The notes: generated from the sequence alone by a model not told the origin. Counted from the first letter of the stretch, positions 15,155-23,110 are shown. The stretch: 29,637 nucleotides of DNA from an uncultured Lachnospiraceae bacterium (GCA_910588295.1 CAJUQO010000042.1:1-29637), one strand, 5' to 3'. Numbers and translations are program-made.

Positions 15155-16681
15155 TCAGATATGCCAGATTTTTTCTCCCGCATTGCGGTAACTGCCGGCT
15201 TCCATCATGTGTTTTTTCCCGATCCGGTCGCTCCGGTCCAGATCCGCCGCCGTCCGGGCTACCTTAATCAACCTGTGGCAGGCCCTGGCGCTTAAGCCCA
15301 GCTTATCGTACATGCGCATCAGCACGTCCTCCGCATCCGCAGACATGGGACAATACCGTTTCAGATCCCCCGCCCCCAGCTGGCTGTTATAAAAAAACCG
15401 TTCCTCCCGGTATCGTTTTTTCTGAATGGCAAAAGCGTCCGCCGCCTGCCCCTTCAGCGTCTCCGTGTCCATACCGTCTCCCGGCCGGCCCAACTCCTCA
15501 TATGTGAGAGCCGGCGCCTCCACGCACAGCTCCATTCGATCCAACAGGGGCTGGCTGATCTTGTGTATATAGGAAGATATCTGGCCCGGCGAGCAGGTAC
15601 AGCGGTTCATATCCGGATAGTAGCCGCAGGGACAGGGATTCATAGCCGCCACCAGAATAAAATCCGCCGGAAAAGCCACCGTCCCCTGGCTGCGGGAGAT
15701 CACGATCCGCTTGTCTTCCAGGGGCTGACGCAGGATCTCCAGGCTGGTGCGGGAAAATTCCGGAAATTCATCAAGGAACAGCACGCCCCGGTGGGCCAGG
15801 GTGATCTCCCCCGGCCGGGGAAACCGCCCTCCTCCGGCCAGAGCCTGGGGCGAGATCGTATGATGAGGCGAGCGGAAGGGACGCTCCGTGAGCAGAGAAG
15901 TCTGTCCCGGCAGAAGCCCGGCCACACTGTAGATCTTTGTCACTTCCAGGCTCTCCTCATCGGTCATATCCGGCATCAGCCCCGGCAGACGGCTGGCCGC
16001 CATGGTCTTGCCCGAGCCCGGCGGCCCGATCATCAGCAGATTATGAAATCCCGCCACACTAAGCACCGCCGCACGCTTGACCGGTTCCTGCCCGTGGATA
16101 TCGGCAAAATCTCCCCGCCTCTCCCCCGCCTCCCCGGACTCCCGCCCGGGCTCCCGCTGCACATACCCTTCCGGGTCACAGCAGTATGCCGACAGTTCCT
16201 CCAAAGCGGACAGGCCGACAATGCGGATCCCCTGCACATTGCGTCCCTCTGTCAGATTGTCAAAGGGCAAAATACATACCCGACATCCGCAGTCCCTGGC
16301 GGCCAGCACCGACGGCAGCACGCCGCTGACCGGACAGACCGCCCCATTTAAGCCCAGCTCCCCCAGGATCATGGTATCTTTTAATGCCGATGGTGCGATC
16401 CGCCCCGCCGCGCAGAGCACCGCCGCGGCGATGGGCAAGTCGAACCGCGGCCCCTCCTTGCGGATATCCGCCGGAGCCAGATTGATCGTGACCCTCTTAG
16501 GCGGCAGGGCCAGGCCGATATTGCGCACGGCCGTCCGCACCCGGTCCTGGGCCTCTTTCACCTGGGCCGACACATATCCCACCATGGAAAACGAGGGCAG
16601 ACCGTCACTGACGTCCGCCTCCACCCGCACTATGCGGGCATCCACACCGTAAATCGCCGCTGACAACACCTGTGTAAACAT
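15155..16681 (-). CDS. comM: ComM/YifB-family Mg-chelatase-like AAA+ ATPase
   Basis: A 508-residue ring helicase-like ATPase; in naturally transformable bacteria ComM promotes branch migration during recombination of incoming DNA. An N-terminal Lon-protease-like S5 domain (about 20-170) precedes the AAA+ core. The core has Walker A GPPGSGKT at 219-226 and Walker B LFLDEF. The conserved MNPCPCGYYPD stretch and a C-terminal Mg-chelatase lid follow. AAAGGAG precedes the ATG. It is divergent from sigK across a 119-base gap and upstream of dprA. Confidence 0.95.
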   Translation of the reverse strand: MFTQVLSAAIYGVDARIVRVEADVSDGLPSFSMVGYVSAQVKEAQDRVRTAVRNIGLALPPKRVTINLAPADIRKEGPRFDLPIAAAVLCAAGRIAPSALKDTMILGELGLNGAVCPVSGVLPSVLAARDCGCRVCILPFDNLTEGRNVQGIRIVGLSALEELSAYCCDPEGYVQREPGRESGEAGERRGDFADIHGQEPVKRAAVLSVAGFHNLLMIGPPGSGKTMAASRLPGLMPDMTDEESLEVTKIYSVAGLLPGQTSLLTERPFRSPHHTISPQALAGGGRFPRPGEITLAHRGVLFLDEFPEFSRTSLEILRQPLEDKRIVISRSQGTVAFPADFILVAAMNPCPCGYYPDMNRCTCSPGQISSYIHKISQPLLDRMELCVEAPALTYEELGRPGDGMDTETLKGQAADAFAIQKKRYREERFFYNSQLGAGDLKRYCPMSADAEDVLMRMYDKLGLSARACHRLIKVARTAADLDRSDRIGKKHMMEAGSYRNAGEKIWHI

Positions 16682-16757
16682 ACATGCTCCTTTCTCCCCG
16701 CGCTCCGCCGGATGACGACCTGGCCTTTTTTCAGTGGGATAGGCACGGGGTTCCCAA

Positions 16758-16772
16758 AATTTTCATAAGATG
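16758..16772. promoter_or_regulatory. CodY-box-like sequence between comM and sigK
   Basis: AATTTTCATAAGATG matches 12 of 15 positions of the CodY consensus, with the first eight perfect. It lies in the divergent gap between a DNA-recombination operon and sigK. AT-rich sequence gives such matches by chance, so this is weak. Confidence 0.25.
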
Positions 16773-16800
16773 TAGAAACTCCTCTTTGAGGTGCACCCTT

Positions 16801-17427
16801 TTGCAGACATTTCAAAAACCGCTCACACCCGAGGAGGAACAGCTCTATCTCAAAAGATACAGGGACGGCGACCTGGCCGCGCGCAACATGCTGGTGGAGA
16901 GAAATCTGCGCCTGGTGGCACACATCGCCCGCAAATACCAGACCGCCGAAGAAGATATGGAGGATCTGATTTCCATCGGCACCATCGGCCTCCTAAAAGC
17001 CGTGTCCACCTTCGACATGACCAAAGGCAGCAAGCTCGCCACCTACGCCGCCCGCTGTATCGACAATGAGCTCCTCATGATGTTCCGAAGCCGCCGGAAA
17101 AACGTCCGGGAGGTTTCCCTCTATGACCCCATAGGCTCCGACCGGGAGGGCAACGAGATCCACCTGTTGGACATTCTCGAGAGCACGGCCCCGGATGTCC
17201 CTGTAAGCTGTGAAAAAAAAGAAGATACCCTGCGTCTCTACTGGTTCCTGGAAAACGGCCTGGCCGAACAGGAACGGACAATTATGATACTTCGTTATGG
17301 ATTGTATGGTCAGAAACCGACCACCCAGAGAGTCATAGCCAAGCGGCTGGGCATCAGCCGCTCCTACGTCTCAAGAATCGAAAAAAATGTATTAGGCAAG
17401 TTCCGGCAGTTCTTCCTGTCTGCGTAG
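16801..17427 (+). CDS. sigK: Sporulation sigma factor sigma-K
   Basis: A 208-residue late mother-cell sigma factor. Region 2 reads RNLRLVAHIARKYQ, then DLISIGTIGLLKA and YAARCIDNELLM. Region 4 carries TQRVIAKRLGISRSYVSRIEK, very like SigK and SigE. The start FQKPLTPEEE aligns with mature SigK. I start at TTG 16801 because GAGGTG lies 7 bases upstream; an ATG at 16684 would add 39 residues that lack the hydrophobic pro-sequence pattern. So no pro-sequence is encoded, and SpoIVFB-type processing would not be needed. The last 36 bases overlap the 3' end of the convergent trhP-like gene. SigE remains an alternative assignment, but SigE also normally has a pro-sequence. Confidence 0.88.
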   Translation: MQTFQKPLTPEEEQLYLKRYRDGDLAARNMLVERNLRLVAHIARKYQTAEEDMEDLISIGTIGLLKAVSTFDMTKGSKLATYAARCIDNELLMMFRSRRKNVREVSLYDPIGSDREGNEIHLLDILESTAPDVPVSCEKKEDTLRLYWFLENGLAEQERTIMILRYGLYGQKPTTQRVIAKRLGISRSYVSRIEKNVLGKFRQFFLSA

Positions 17428-18630
17428 CAGATCGTACAGCTCCGGAAGTATACCGAGATCCAACCACAGGACCTGCCGCGGATGAGGCGCACTCTCCACG
17501 GACTGCCCATCCTCATTATAAATTGCCTTTACTGTGGCCGGAATGTTGCGCCCGTCCGGCTTCATCACCTCAACGGTCTCCCCCACAGAAAATTTGTTTC
17601 TCTGGGTGATCCGGCAGAGCCCCTCCCGGCGCTCCTCCACGATACCCAGATAGGTATACTCTCTAATATAGGTATTATTATCGTAGATCTGCCCCTCCCT
17701 GTCCGGCTTCCCGTAGAAAAACCCGGTGGTAAACTGCCGGTAGGTGCAGCCCGCGATCTGCTCTCTGTACCAAGGCAGCCGGGCATGATAGAGGGCCGGA
17801 TCATTGCGGTAATCATCGATGGCCCGGCGGTAGGTGCGGGCCGCCGTGGCCACATAGAGGGCCGTCTTCATGCGCCCTTCGATCTTGAAGCTGTCAACTC
17901 CCGCCTCCAAAAGGTCAGGGATGTGCTCCACCATGCACAGATCACGGGAATTCAGAATATAGGTGCCCCGCCCGTTCTCCTCCACCGGGAAATATTCTCC
18001 GGGGCGGCTCTCCTCCATCAGTGCATATTTCCAGCGGCAGGGGTGGGTACAGGAGCCGTTATTGGCGCTGCGCCCCGTCATATAGGCGCTGAGCAGACAG
18101 CGGCCTGAATAGGAGATACACATGGCGCCGTGGACAAAAGCCTCAATCTCCATATCCTCCGGTATTCGCCTGCGGATCTGACGGATCTCTGACAGGGACA
18201 GCTCCCGGGCCGTCACCACCCGGCGGATCCCCTGCTCATACCAGAACAGAAAAGCGCCGTAATTGCTGCTATTGGCCTGGGTGCTGATATGCACGCCAAT
18301 ATCCGGACAGACCTCCCGGGCGATCCGGAACACCCCCGGGTCGGCAATGATCAGCGCGTCCGGTCCCAGGCCTTTCAGCTCTTCAAAATAGGCGGCCACG
18401 CCTTCCAGATCATCATTGTGGGCCAGGATATTGGCCGTTACATAGACCTTTACCCCCCGCCCGTGGGCAAAGGCGATTCCCTCCGCCATCTCCTCCATGG
18501 TGAAATTCTTTGCTTTTGCCCGGAGCCCGTAGGCTTCCCCGCCGATGTACACGGCGTCCGCCCCGTACACCACTGCCACCTTCAGCACCTCCAGGCTGCT
18601 GGCCGGAACCAGCAGTTCAGGATATCCCAT
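17392..18630 (-). CDS. trhP: U32-family protein, probable tRNA U34 hydroxylase TrhP
   Basis: A 412-residue U32 'peptidase' family protein. TrhP enzymes of this family (YegQ in E. coli, YrrN/YrrO in Bacillus) use prephenate to hydroxylate tRNA uridine 34 and bind an iron-sulfur cluster. The family signature is intact: EAFVHGAMC, then SGRCLLS, followed by CTHPCRW, giving the expected cysteine set. The N-terminal half is a TIM-barrel-like domain beginning with ELLVPAS. It ends the ireB operon 54 bases after trmR, the methyltransferase that completes mo5U34; this adjacency supports a tRNA role over proteolysis. GAAGGAG precedes the ATG. The stop lies inside sigK on the other strand. Confidence 0.88.
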   Translation of the reverse strand: MGYPELLVPASSLEVLKVAVVYGADAVYIGGEAYGLRAKAKNFTMEEMAEGIAFAHGRGVKVYVTANILAHNDDLEGVAAYFEELKGLGPDALIIADPGVFRIAREVCPDIGVHISTQANSSNYGAFLFWYEQGIRRVVTARELSLSEIRQIRRRIPEDMEIEAFVHGAMCISYSGRCLLSAYMTGRSANNGSCTHPCRWKYALMEESRPGEYFPVEENGRGTYILNSRDLCMVEHIPDLLEAGVDSFKIEGRMKTALYVATAARTYRRAIDDYRNDPALYHARLPWYREQIAGCTYRQFTTGFFYGKPDREGQIYDNNTYIREYTYLGIVEERREGLCRITQRNKFSVGETVEVMKPDGRNIPATVKAIYNEDGQSVESAPHPRQVLWLDLGILPELYDLLRRQEELPELA

Positions 18631-18684
18631 ATCTTTTGCTCCTTCTATGCAACAGGCCAGACAGACTGAACCGTTACCTTCATG

Positions 18685-19329
18685 TCATTCTCTGCACACA
18701 CTGACCGTGATCCCGTCTCCCAGGGGCAGCACCGCCGTGACCAGCCTGGGATGATGCTTGACCGCATACAGATATTCCCGCATCCGTTTATGGATCGTGC
18801 GGTTTCTGCGCTCCACCGCAAAACGGGACTCAATGACCTCCCCATCCTGCAGTACATTGTCGGAGATCAGCACGCTGCCCGGCTCCATGAGCCGCAGTAC
18901 CTCGGGCAGGAAACGGATATACTGCCCCTTGGCCGCATCCATAAAGATAAAATCATAGGGATCCGAAAGCGTCCGCAGCACCTGGGCCGCATCCCCTTCC
19001 AAAAGCGTAATCCGTTCCTCATAACCGCTCCTGCGGAAATTTTCTCTGGCAGCGGGAATTCTTTTCTCATAATTTTCTATGGTGGTAATCCGGCTTTCTG
19101 CCGGCAGATTCTCGCACATCAGGATGGCGGAGAAGCCCACGGCTGTCCCCACCTCCAATATGCGTCCGGGCCGATTCATGGCCAAAAAGACTTTCAGAAA
19201 GCTCTGCACCTCCCTGCGGATGACCGGGACATAAGAATCCCTGGCCTCCCGCTCCAATTCCTCCAGGAACGGGGAGTTACCGCTGTCCAGCGAATTGATA
19301 TATGTGATAAATCTCTCGTCTACAATCAT
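18685..19329 (-). CDS. trmR: tRNA 5-hydroxyuridine methyltransferase TrmR (YrrM-like O-methyltransferase)
   Basis: A 214-residue class I SAM methyltransferase of the catechol-O-methyltransferase type. Motif I is ILEVGTAVGFSA, the acidic residue after it is in TIENYE, and the metal-binding region reads FIFMDAAKGQY with DNVL further on. Bacillus TrmR methylates ho5U34 of tRNA to mo5U. The neighbouring U32 gene would make its substrate. The ATG overlaps the stop of the upstream MltG-like gene by four bases (ATGA), indicating translational coupling. Confidence 0.88.
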   Translation of the reverse strand: MIVDERFITYINSLDSGNSPFLEELEREARDSYVPVIRREVQSFLKVFLAMNRPGRILEVGTAVGFSAILMCENLPAESRITTIENYEKRIPAARENFRRSGYEERITLLEGDAAQVLRTLSDPYDFIFMDAAKGQYIRFLPEVLRLMEPGSVLISDNVLQDGEVIESRFAVERRNRTIHKRMREYLYAVKHHPRLVTAVLPLGDGITVSVCRE

Positions 19330-19772
19330 GGCGACTCATCGGCCTCCGGTGTCTCCGAACCGTTCTCTGCCCCCGGCTGCCCCTCTGTGTCCACGCCGAA
19401 CAGAATGTTCAGGATCTTCTCGGCATTCTGGGACGTATTCAATACATACATACCCGGCTGAATCTCATTCTCGCCTTTATACAGCTTTTCCTGTACCTGA
19501 AACACACGGGCATCTTTGATCAGCCCCTTTTCCCTGAGCATCTTGCCCACCTCATATACGGACTGAGTCTCCCGCACAATCACGGACACGTCCACTCCGT
19601 TCTCCTCAGAAACCATGCCATGCTCGTCAAACACATTGTACCCAAAAGTATAAGCCGCCCTGGCGCAGCGGATCAGTATAAATACCGCCGCCACATAAAG
19701 CATCCAGCGGATCAGCGTACGCACCAGATAGGCCGCCACGGCAGGCGCCATTTTTTTCTTCCCGTCTGTCAT
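19326..19772 (-). CDS. Short MltG/YceG-like membrane protein without the catalytic domain
   Basis: A 148-residue protein with one transmembrane helix (about 22-42) and a domain resembling the N-terminal, LysM-like part of MltG. It reads VIVRETQSVYEVGKMLREKG, then GMYVLNTS and AEKILNILFG. Full MltG, which cleaves nascent glycan strands near the membrane, has about 340-380 residues with the catalytic glutamate in the C-terminal half. That half is absent, and after ILFG only a short acidic tail follows. Bacillus has full-length mltG (yrrL) at the same operon position, so this is an in-place reduced orthologue. AAGGAG precedes the ATG. It probably scaffolds or regulates rather than cuts, which is an inference. 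Confidence 0.72.
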   Translation of the reverse strand: MTDGKKKMAPAVAAYLVRTLIRWMLYVAAVFILIRCARAAYTFGYNVFDEHGMVSEENGVDVSVIVRETQSVYEVGKMLREKGLIKDARVFQVQEKLYKGENEIQPGMYVLNTSQNAEKILNILFGVDTEGQPGAENGSETPEADESP

Positions 19773-19781
19773 GTCGGCTCC

Positions 19782-20153
19782 TTACCTGCCCTCCCGCAAA
19801 GCACGGCCGCTCTCCCAAGGCGTCCAGAAAGGCACGGCCATGCTGATCTGCAAATGGATGTTCTTCATCAGCCTGCATACCTCCAGCTCCGCTTCCAGAT
19901 AGGCATTTACCAACGGGTTCTTCCGCAGCTCTGCATATTTCTTTACCAGCTGCTCGGACAGCTCAAAGAGCTCCTCCTCCCCCACCTCGCTGTTTTGTAT
20001 CTGGAAATTCTCCTGACGGTAGATGTCCACCGCCCGTTTCAGCTCTGGATGCTGGTTCAGCGCCCGCTCCTCCTTCAGGTACCGCTGGTATATCTCATCA
20101 TTTTTCATTGCTTCAGATAAATCTCTGATGCTTTTCTGTATCGGATCTATCAT
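19782..20153 (-). CDS. YlbF/YmcA-family protein
   Basis: A 123-residue, helix-rich cytosolic protein of the Com_YlbF family. Its core covers about residues 1-105 and reads like the YlbF/YmcA four-helix arrangement, with a short basic tail. In Bacillus, YlbF, YmcA and RicT (YaaT) form the complex that directs RNase Y maturation of transcripts and affects competence and sporulation. Here it is fused in reading to RNase J: the TAATG junction gives a one-base overlap of stop and start, with GGAGG inside the rnjA end. Tight coupling to a ribonuclease gene supports a role in mRNA processing. Confidence 0.72.
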   Translation of the reverse strand: MIDPIQKSIRDLSEAMKNDEIYQRYLKEERALNQHPELKRAVDIYRQENFQIQNSEVGEEELFELSEQLVKKYAELRKNPLVNAYLEAELEVCRLMKNIHLQISMAVPFWTPWESGRALREGR

Positions 20154-21823
20154 TATAGTTGAGCCTCCATAATAATCGGAAGGATCATGGGCCGCCTCTT
20201 GGTTTTCCTCCAGAGATAGCCGCCCAAGGCGTCCTTGATCACCGTTTTGATCTTCATCCAGTCCGATATGTTTTTCTTAAGGCAGACCTCAAGGGCATCC
20301 GCCACTACGCCGCGGGCTTCGTCCATCAGATCCACCGATTCCTTCACATAAACAAAACCACGGGACACGATCTCGGGGCCTGCCAGCACTTGGTTAAAGC
20401 CCCTCTCCAGGGTCATCACCACGATCATGATGCCGTCCTCCGCCAGATGCTGGCGGTCGTGAAGCACCACATTACCCACGTCGCCCACGCCGAGACCGTC
20501 CACCAGGATCGACCCGGTGGGCACGGAACCGGTCACATAACCGTGATCCTGAGCCAGCTCCAGCACATCCCCCGTCTTCAATATAAAAATATGATCCTTC
20601 TCAATCCCCAGACTTTCCGCCAGCATGGCCTGGGCCTTCAGATGACGGAACTCCCCATGGACAGGAACCGCATAACGGGGATGCACCAGGGAATAGATCA
20701 GCTTGATCTCCTCCTGACAGGCATGTCCGGACACATGGACGTCCTGGAAAATGACGTTCGCCCCTTTGGCGGACAGCTCATTGATCACTTTGGATACGGC
20801 TTTCTCATTGCCCGGTATGGGGTTGGAGCTGAAAATGATCGTATCCCCGGGCTGGATGGACACCTTTTTATGGATATTGGCAGCCATCCGGGACAGCGCG
20901 GCCATGGACTCGCCCTGGCTGCCCGTGGTGATCAGCACCATCTGCTCGTTGGTATAATTTTTCATCCGGTCGATATCGATCAGCGTATTGTCCGGAATCC
21001 GGATATAGCCCAGTTCCGCCGCCGTGGAAATGATCGTGACCATGCTGCGGCCCTCCACCACCACCTTGCGGCCGTATTTGTAAGCGGAATTGATGATCTG
21101 CTGCACCCTGTCCACGTTCGAGGCAAAGGTGGCGATGATAATGCGGCTGTCCTTATGTTCCGCAAAAAGATTGTCAAAAGTACGTCCCACGGTGCGCTCC
21201 GACATGGTGAACCCGGGCCGCTCCGCATTGGTGCTGTCACACAGAAGGGCCAGTACGCCCTTCTTACCGATTTCCGCAAAACGCTGTAAATCAATGGCAT
21301 CGCCGAACACCGGTGTGTAATCCACCTTGAAATCCCCGGTGTGGATAATGGTGCCCGCAGGCGAATAAATGGCCAGCGCAGAGGCATCGGCAATACTGTG
21401 GTTGGTTTTGATAAATTCAATACGGAAATCCCCCAGATTGATGGATTGTCCGTGTTTTACGATCTTTCTCTTCGTCTGCTGCAGCAGATTGTGCTCCCGC
21501 AGCTTGTTCTCAATCAGCGCGACGGTCAGCTTCGTCGCATATACCGGCACATTCACATCTTTTAAAATATAGGGCAGCGCCCCTATGTGATCTTCATGGC
21601 CATGGGTGATCACGATCCCCTTAACTTTATCCAAATTCTCTTTCAGATAGGTGACATCCGGTATCACCATATCGATCCCCAGCATATCGTCCTCAGGAAA
21701 GGACAGACCGCAGTCCACGACAATGATGCTGCTCTCATATTCAATGGCCGTAATATTCATTCCGATCAGCTCCAGACCGCCTAGCGGAATGATTTTCAGC
21801 TTTGCATTACTGATTTTTTTCAA
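20153..21823 (-). CDS. rnjA: Ribonuclease J
   Basis: A 556-residue metallo-beta-lactamase/beta-CASP ribonuclease with 5'-exo and endonuclease activity in mRNA turnover. With the start used here the metal ligands fall at H74, H76, D78 and H79 in HGHEDH, the same numbers as Bacillus RNase J1. HTGDF, the beta-CASP segment and a C-terminal KTKRRPMILPI are present. I start at TTG 21823, 5 bases after a perfect AGGAGG. A GTG at 21892 overlaps the DUF1292 stop but has no good ribosome binding site and adds 23 residues. Encoded inside the ireB operon just before a YlbF-like gene. Confidence 0.95.
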   Translation of the reverse strand: MKKISNAKLKIIPLGGLELIGMNITAIEYESSIIVVDCGLSFPEDDMLGIDMVIPDVTYLKENLDKVKGIVITHGHEDHIGALPYILKDVNVPVYATKLTVALIENKLREHNLLQQTKRKIVKHGQSINLGDFRIEFIKTNHSIADASALAIYSPAGTIIHTGDFKVDYTPVFGDAIDLQRFAEIGKKGVLALLCDSTNAERPGFTMSERTVGRTFDNLFAEHKDSRIIIATFASNVDRVQQIINSAYKYGRKVVVEGRSMVTIISTAAELGYIRIPDNTLIDIDRMKNYTNEQMVLITTGSQGESMAALSRMAANIHKKVSIQPGDTIIFSSNPIPGNEKAVSKVINELSAKGANVIFQDVHVSGHACQEEIKLIYSLVHPRYAVPVHGEFRHLKAQAMLAESLGIEKDHIFILKTGDVLELAQDHGYVTGSVPTGSILVDGLGVGDVGNVVLHDRQHLAEDGIMIVVMTLERGFNQVLAGPEIVSRGFVYVKESVDLMDEARGVVADALEVCLKKNISDWMKIKTVIKDALGGYLWRKTKRRPMILPIIMEAQL

Positions 21824-21888
21824 ATATTCCTCCTTTTCCCACTTTATTCCCGAAAGATAACTGCCCAGTCTGCCTGCGATTCCGGCGG

Positions 21889-22149
21889 TCACATCTCAAC
21901 ATTCACTTCACCATCCAAAATCTGCGCAAAAATCCCGCCAACGGTCTCCAACTCCATATCATCATCTACAAATTCATACCTTGCTTCTGTTTCCGTGTCA
22001 TCGGACATATCTTTCAGGATAAAGGCCTGCGCCTCGTCCCCGGGAGAATCAGATACCAGCAGGTAATTGACGCCGTTCACTCTGGTCTGCTCCTCAACAT
22101 AGAACTCGCAGTTTTCTCCGTTTTCATCAACAAATCTAATCTTTTCCAT
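21889..22149 (-). CDS. DUF1292 (YrzB-like) acidic protein
   Basis: An 86-residue, strongly acidic protein of the DUF1292 family, conserved downstream of ruvX in Firmicutes. It begins MEKIRFVDENGE and has the typical beta-rich repeat of ED-containing strands, with no cysteines beyond one and no membrane segment. Function is unknown. It lies 26 bases after ruvX, and its stop is followed after about 65 bases by the rnjA start. Confidence 0.88.
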   Translation of the reverse strand: MEKIRFVDENGENCEFYVEEQTRVNGVNYLLVSDSPGDEAQAFILKDMSDDTETEARYEFVDDDMELETVGGIFAQILDGEVNVEM

Positions 22150-22175
22150 AAGTTTTCCTGTCCGTCAAAGCGTTG

Positions 22176-22616
22176 TCATTCATCATTTTCAGGGTGGCAT
22201 GACAAATAATCCAGATAATTCTGGAGTATAAATACGGCAGCGATCTCGTCGACGTACTGCTTACGCTTTTCCCTGCGGATGCCCTGCTCCGTCATTGCGC
22301 GATCTGCTGCCACGGTGGTTAATCTTTCGTCCCAAAGGATGACCTCAACGCCGCATCGCCTCTCCAGCTGCGCTTTGAATGCCAGAGACTTTTCGGCGCG
22401 GTCACCTAATGTGTTGTTCATGTTTTTGGGCAGTCCGAGTACGATTCTTTCTGCCTGATACTCTTGCACCAGCTCTTCAATTCGGGCCAGGGTTCTGCGG
22501 AGCTTGTTCTCCTCTTTCCTGCGGATGATCTCCACGCCCTGGGCGGTCCAGCCGAAGGGGTCGCTGACTGCCACTCCGGTGGTTTTCGAGCCAAAATCCA
22601 GACCGATGATCCGCAT
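22176..22616 (-). CDS. ruvX: RuvX/YqgF-family putative Holliday junction resolvase
   Basis: A 146-residue RNase H-like nuclease of the YqgF family, linked to pre-16S rRNA 5'-end processing and proposed as a Holliday junction resolvase. Acidic active-site candidates are D7 (GLDFGSK), the ERIVLGLPKNMN segment and WDERLTT. The ATG shares its A with the ireB stop (TGATG), so the two are translationally coupled. Confidence 0.95.
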   Translation of the reverse strand: MRIIGLDFGSKTTGVAVSDPFGWTAQGVEIIRRKEENKLRRTLARIEELVQEYQAERIVLGLPKNMNNTLGDRAEKSLAFKAQLERRCGVEVILWDERLTTVAADRAMTEQGIRREKRKQYVDEIAAVFILQNYLDYLSCHPENDE

Positions 22617-22885
22617 CAGTCTCTTTCCCAGGATTTATGTTTGATGTATTCTTTCAGCAGTTCCTCCACGATCTCGTCCCGCTCTACTTTCATAATCATA
22701 CTGCGGGCTCCTTTGTAACTTGTGATATACGTGGGATCTCCGGACATCACATATCCGACGATCTGGTTCACCGGATTGTAGCCCTTCTCGCTCATTGCAT
22801 TGTATACCACATCCAGAACTTCTTTTACGCGCACTTCCGGATCATTTTTCACTTTAAAAAACTGTGTATTACTGATATTTGCCAT
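22616..22885 (-). CDS. ireB: IreB (UPF0297) regulatory protein
   Basis: An 89-residue UPF0297 protein. In Enterococcus IreB is phosphorylated by the PASTA kinase IreK and tunes cephalosporin tolerance. It is highly conserved: FKVKNDPE near residues 10-18, a central YNPVNQIVGY segment, SGDPTYITS, and a terminal HKSWERD. It heads the operon, with AAGGGTG upstream and a consensus promoter about 140 bases before the start. Confidence 0.95.
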   Translation of the reverse strand: MANISNTQFFKVKNDPEVRVKEVLDVVYNAMSEKGYNPVNQIVGYVMSGDPTYITSYKGARSMIMKVERDEIVEELLKEYIKHKSWERD

Positions 22886-22983
22886 TTTGTCACCCTTATG
22901 TTTCCTGTTTACATCCCGGACAGTATCAGCTCACCGCCCGGATCACTTTGACGTGCTGCCTTTAGCCGCAACCACCTGTTATC

Positions 22984-23010
22984 GTAACTGTTCGGCATTT
23001 TCGCAGTTAC
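22984..23010. repeat. GTAACTG-N13-CAGTTAC palindrome in the ireB leader
   Basis: Perfect 7-base arms lie between the ireB promoter and its ribosome binding site, so the mRNA can form this hairpin near its 5' end. It shows the same GTAAC/GTTAC ends as the other intergenic palindromes here. Confidence 0.6.
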
Positions 23011-23024
23011 TTATTATCTTTCCT

Positions 23025-23053
23025 ATTCTAATATACTTTCTCTGAAAGTTCAA
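23025..23053 (-). promoter_or_regulatory. Sigma-A promoter of the ireB-trhP operon
   Basis: TTGAAC is followed after 17 bases by TAGAAT on the minus strand, the best promoter match in this 202-base gap. It leaves a leader of about 130-140 bases. Confidence 0.75.
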
Positions 23054-23080
23054 TGCCCAAATTATGAATAGTTTTTGAAA

Positions 23081-23110
23081 TAACAGTTCAGCCTTGCGGC
23101 TTCACTGTTA
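23081..23110 (-). repeat. GTAACAGT...ACTGTTA palindrome overlapping the mtaB stop
   Basis: On the minus strand the element reads as TAACAGT, GAA, GCC, GCAA, GGC, TGA, ACTGTTA, forming 7-base outer and 3-base inner stems. It supplies the last codons and the TGA stop of mtaB. The copy at 24581-24611 is nearly identical. It may also serve as a weak terminator, being followed by TTATTTC. Confidence 0.7.

Noticed and set aside
16760..16772. A sigma-E-type -10 (CATAAGAT) in front of sigK
   Set aside because: No -35 element occurs at the required distance, so I did not call a sporulation promoter although one is expected.
16684..16800. A 39-residue sigma-K pro-sequence
   Set aside because: The translated stretch is not the hydrophobic or amphipathic type seen in SigK precursors and has no good ribosome binding site at 16684.
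21824..21892. GTG start of rnjA overlapping the DUF1292 stop
   Set aside because: The coupling looked attractive, but no Shine-Dalgarno sequence precedes it, while the TTG at 21823 has a perfect one and gives family-like N-terminus and ligand numbering.
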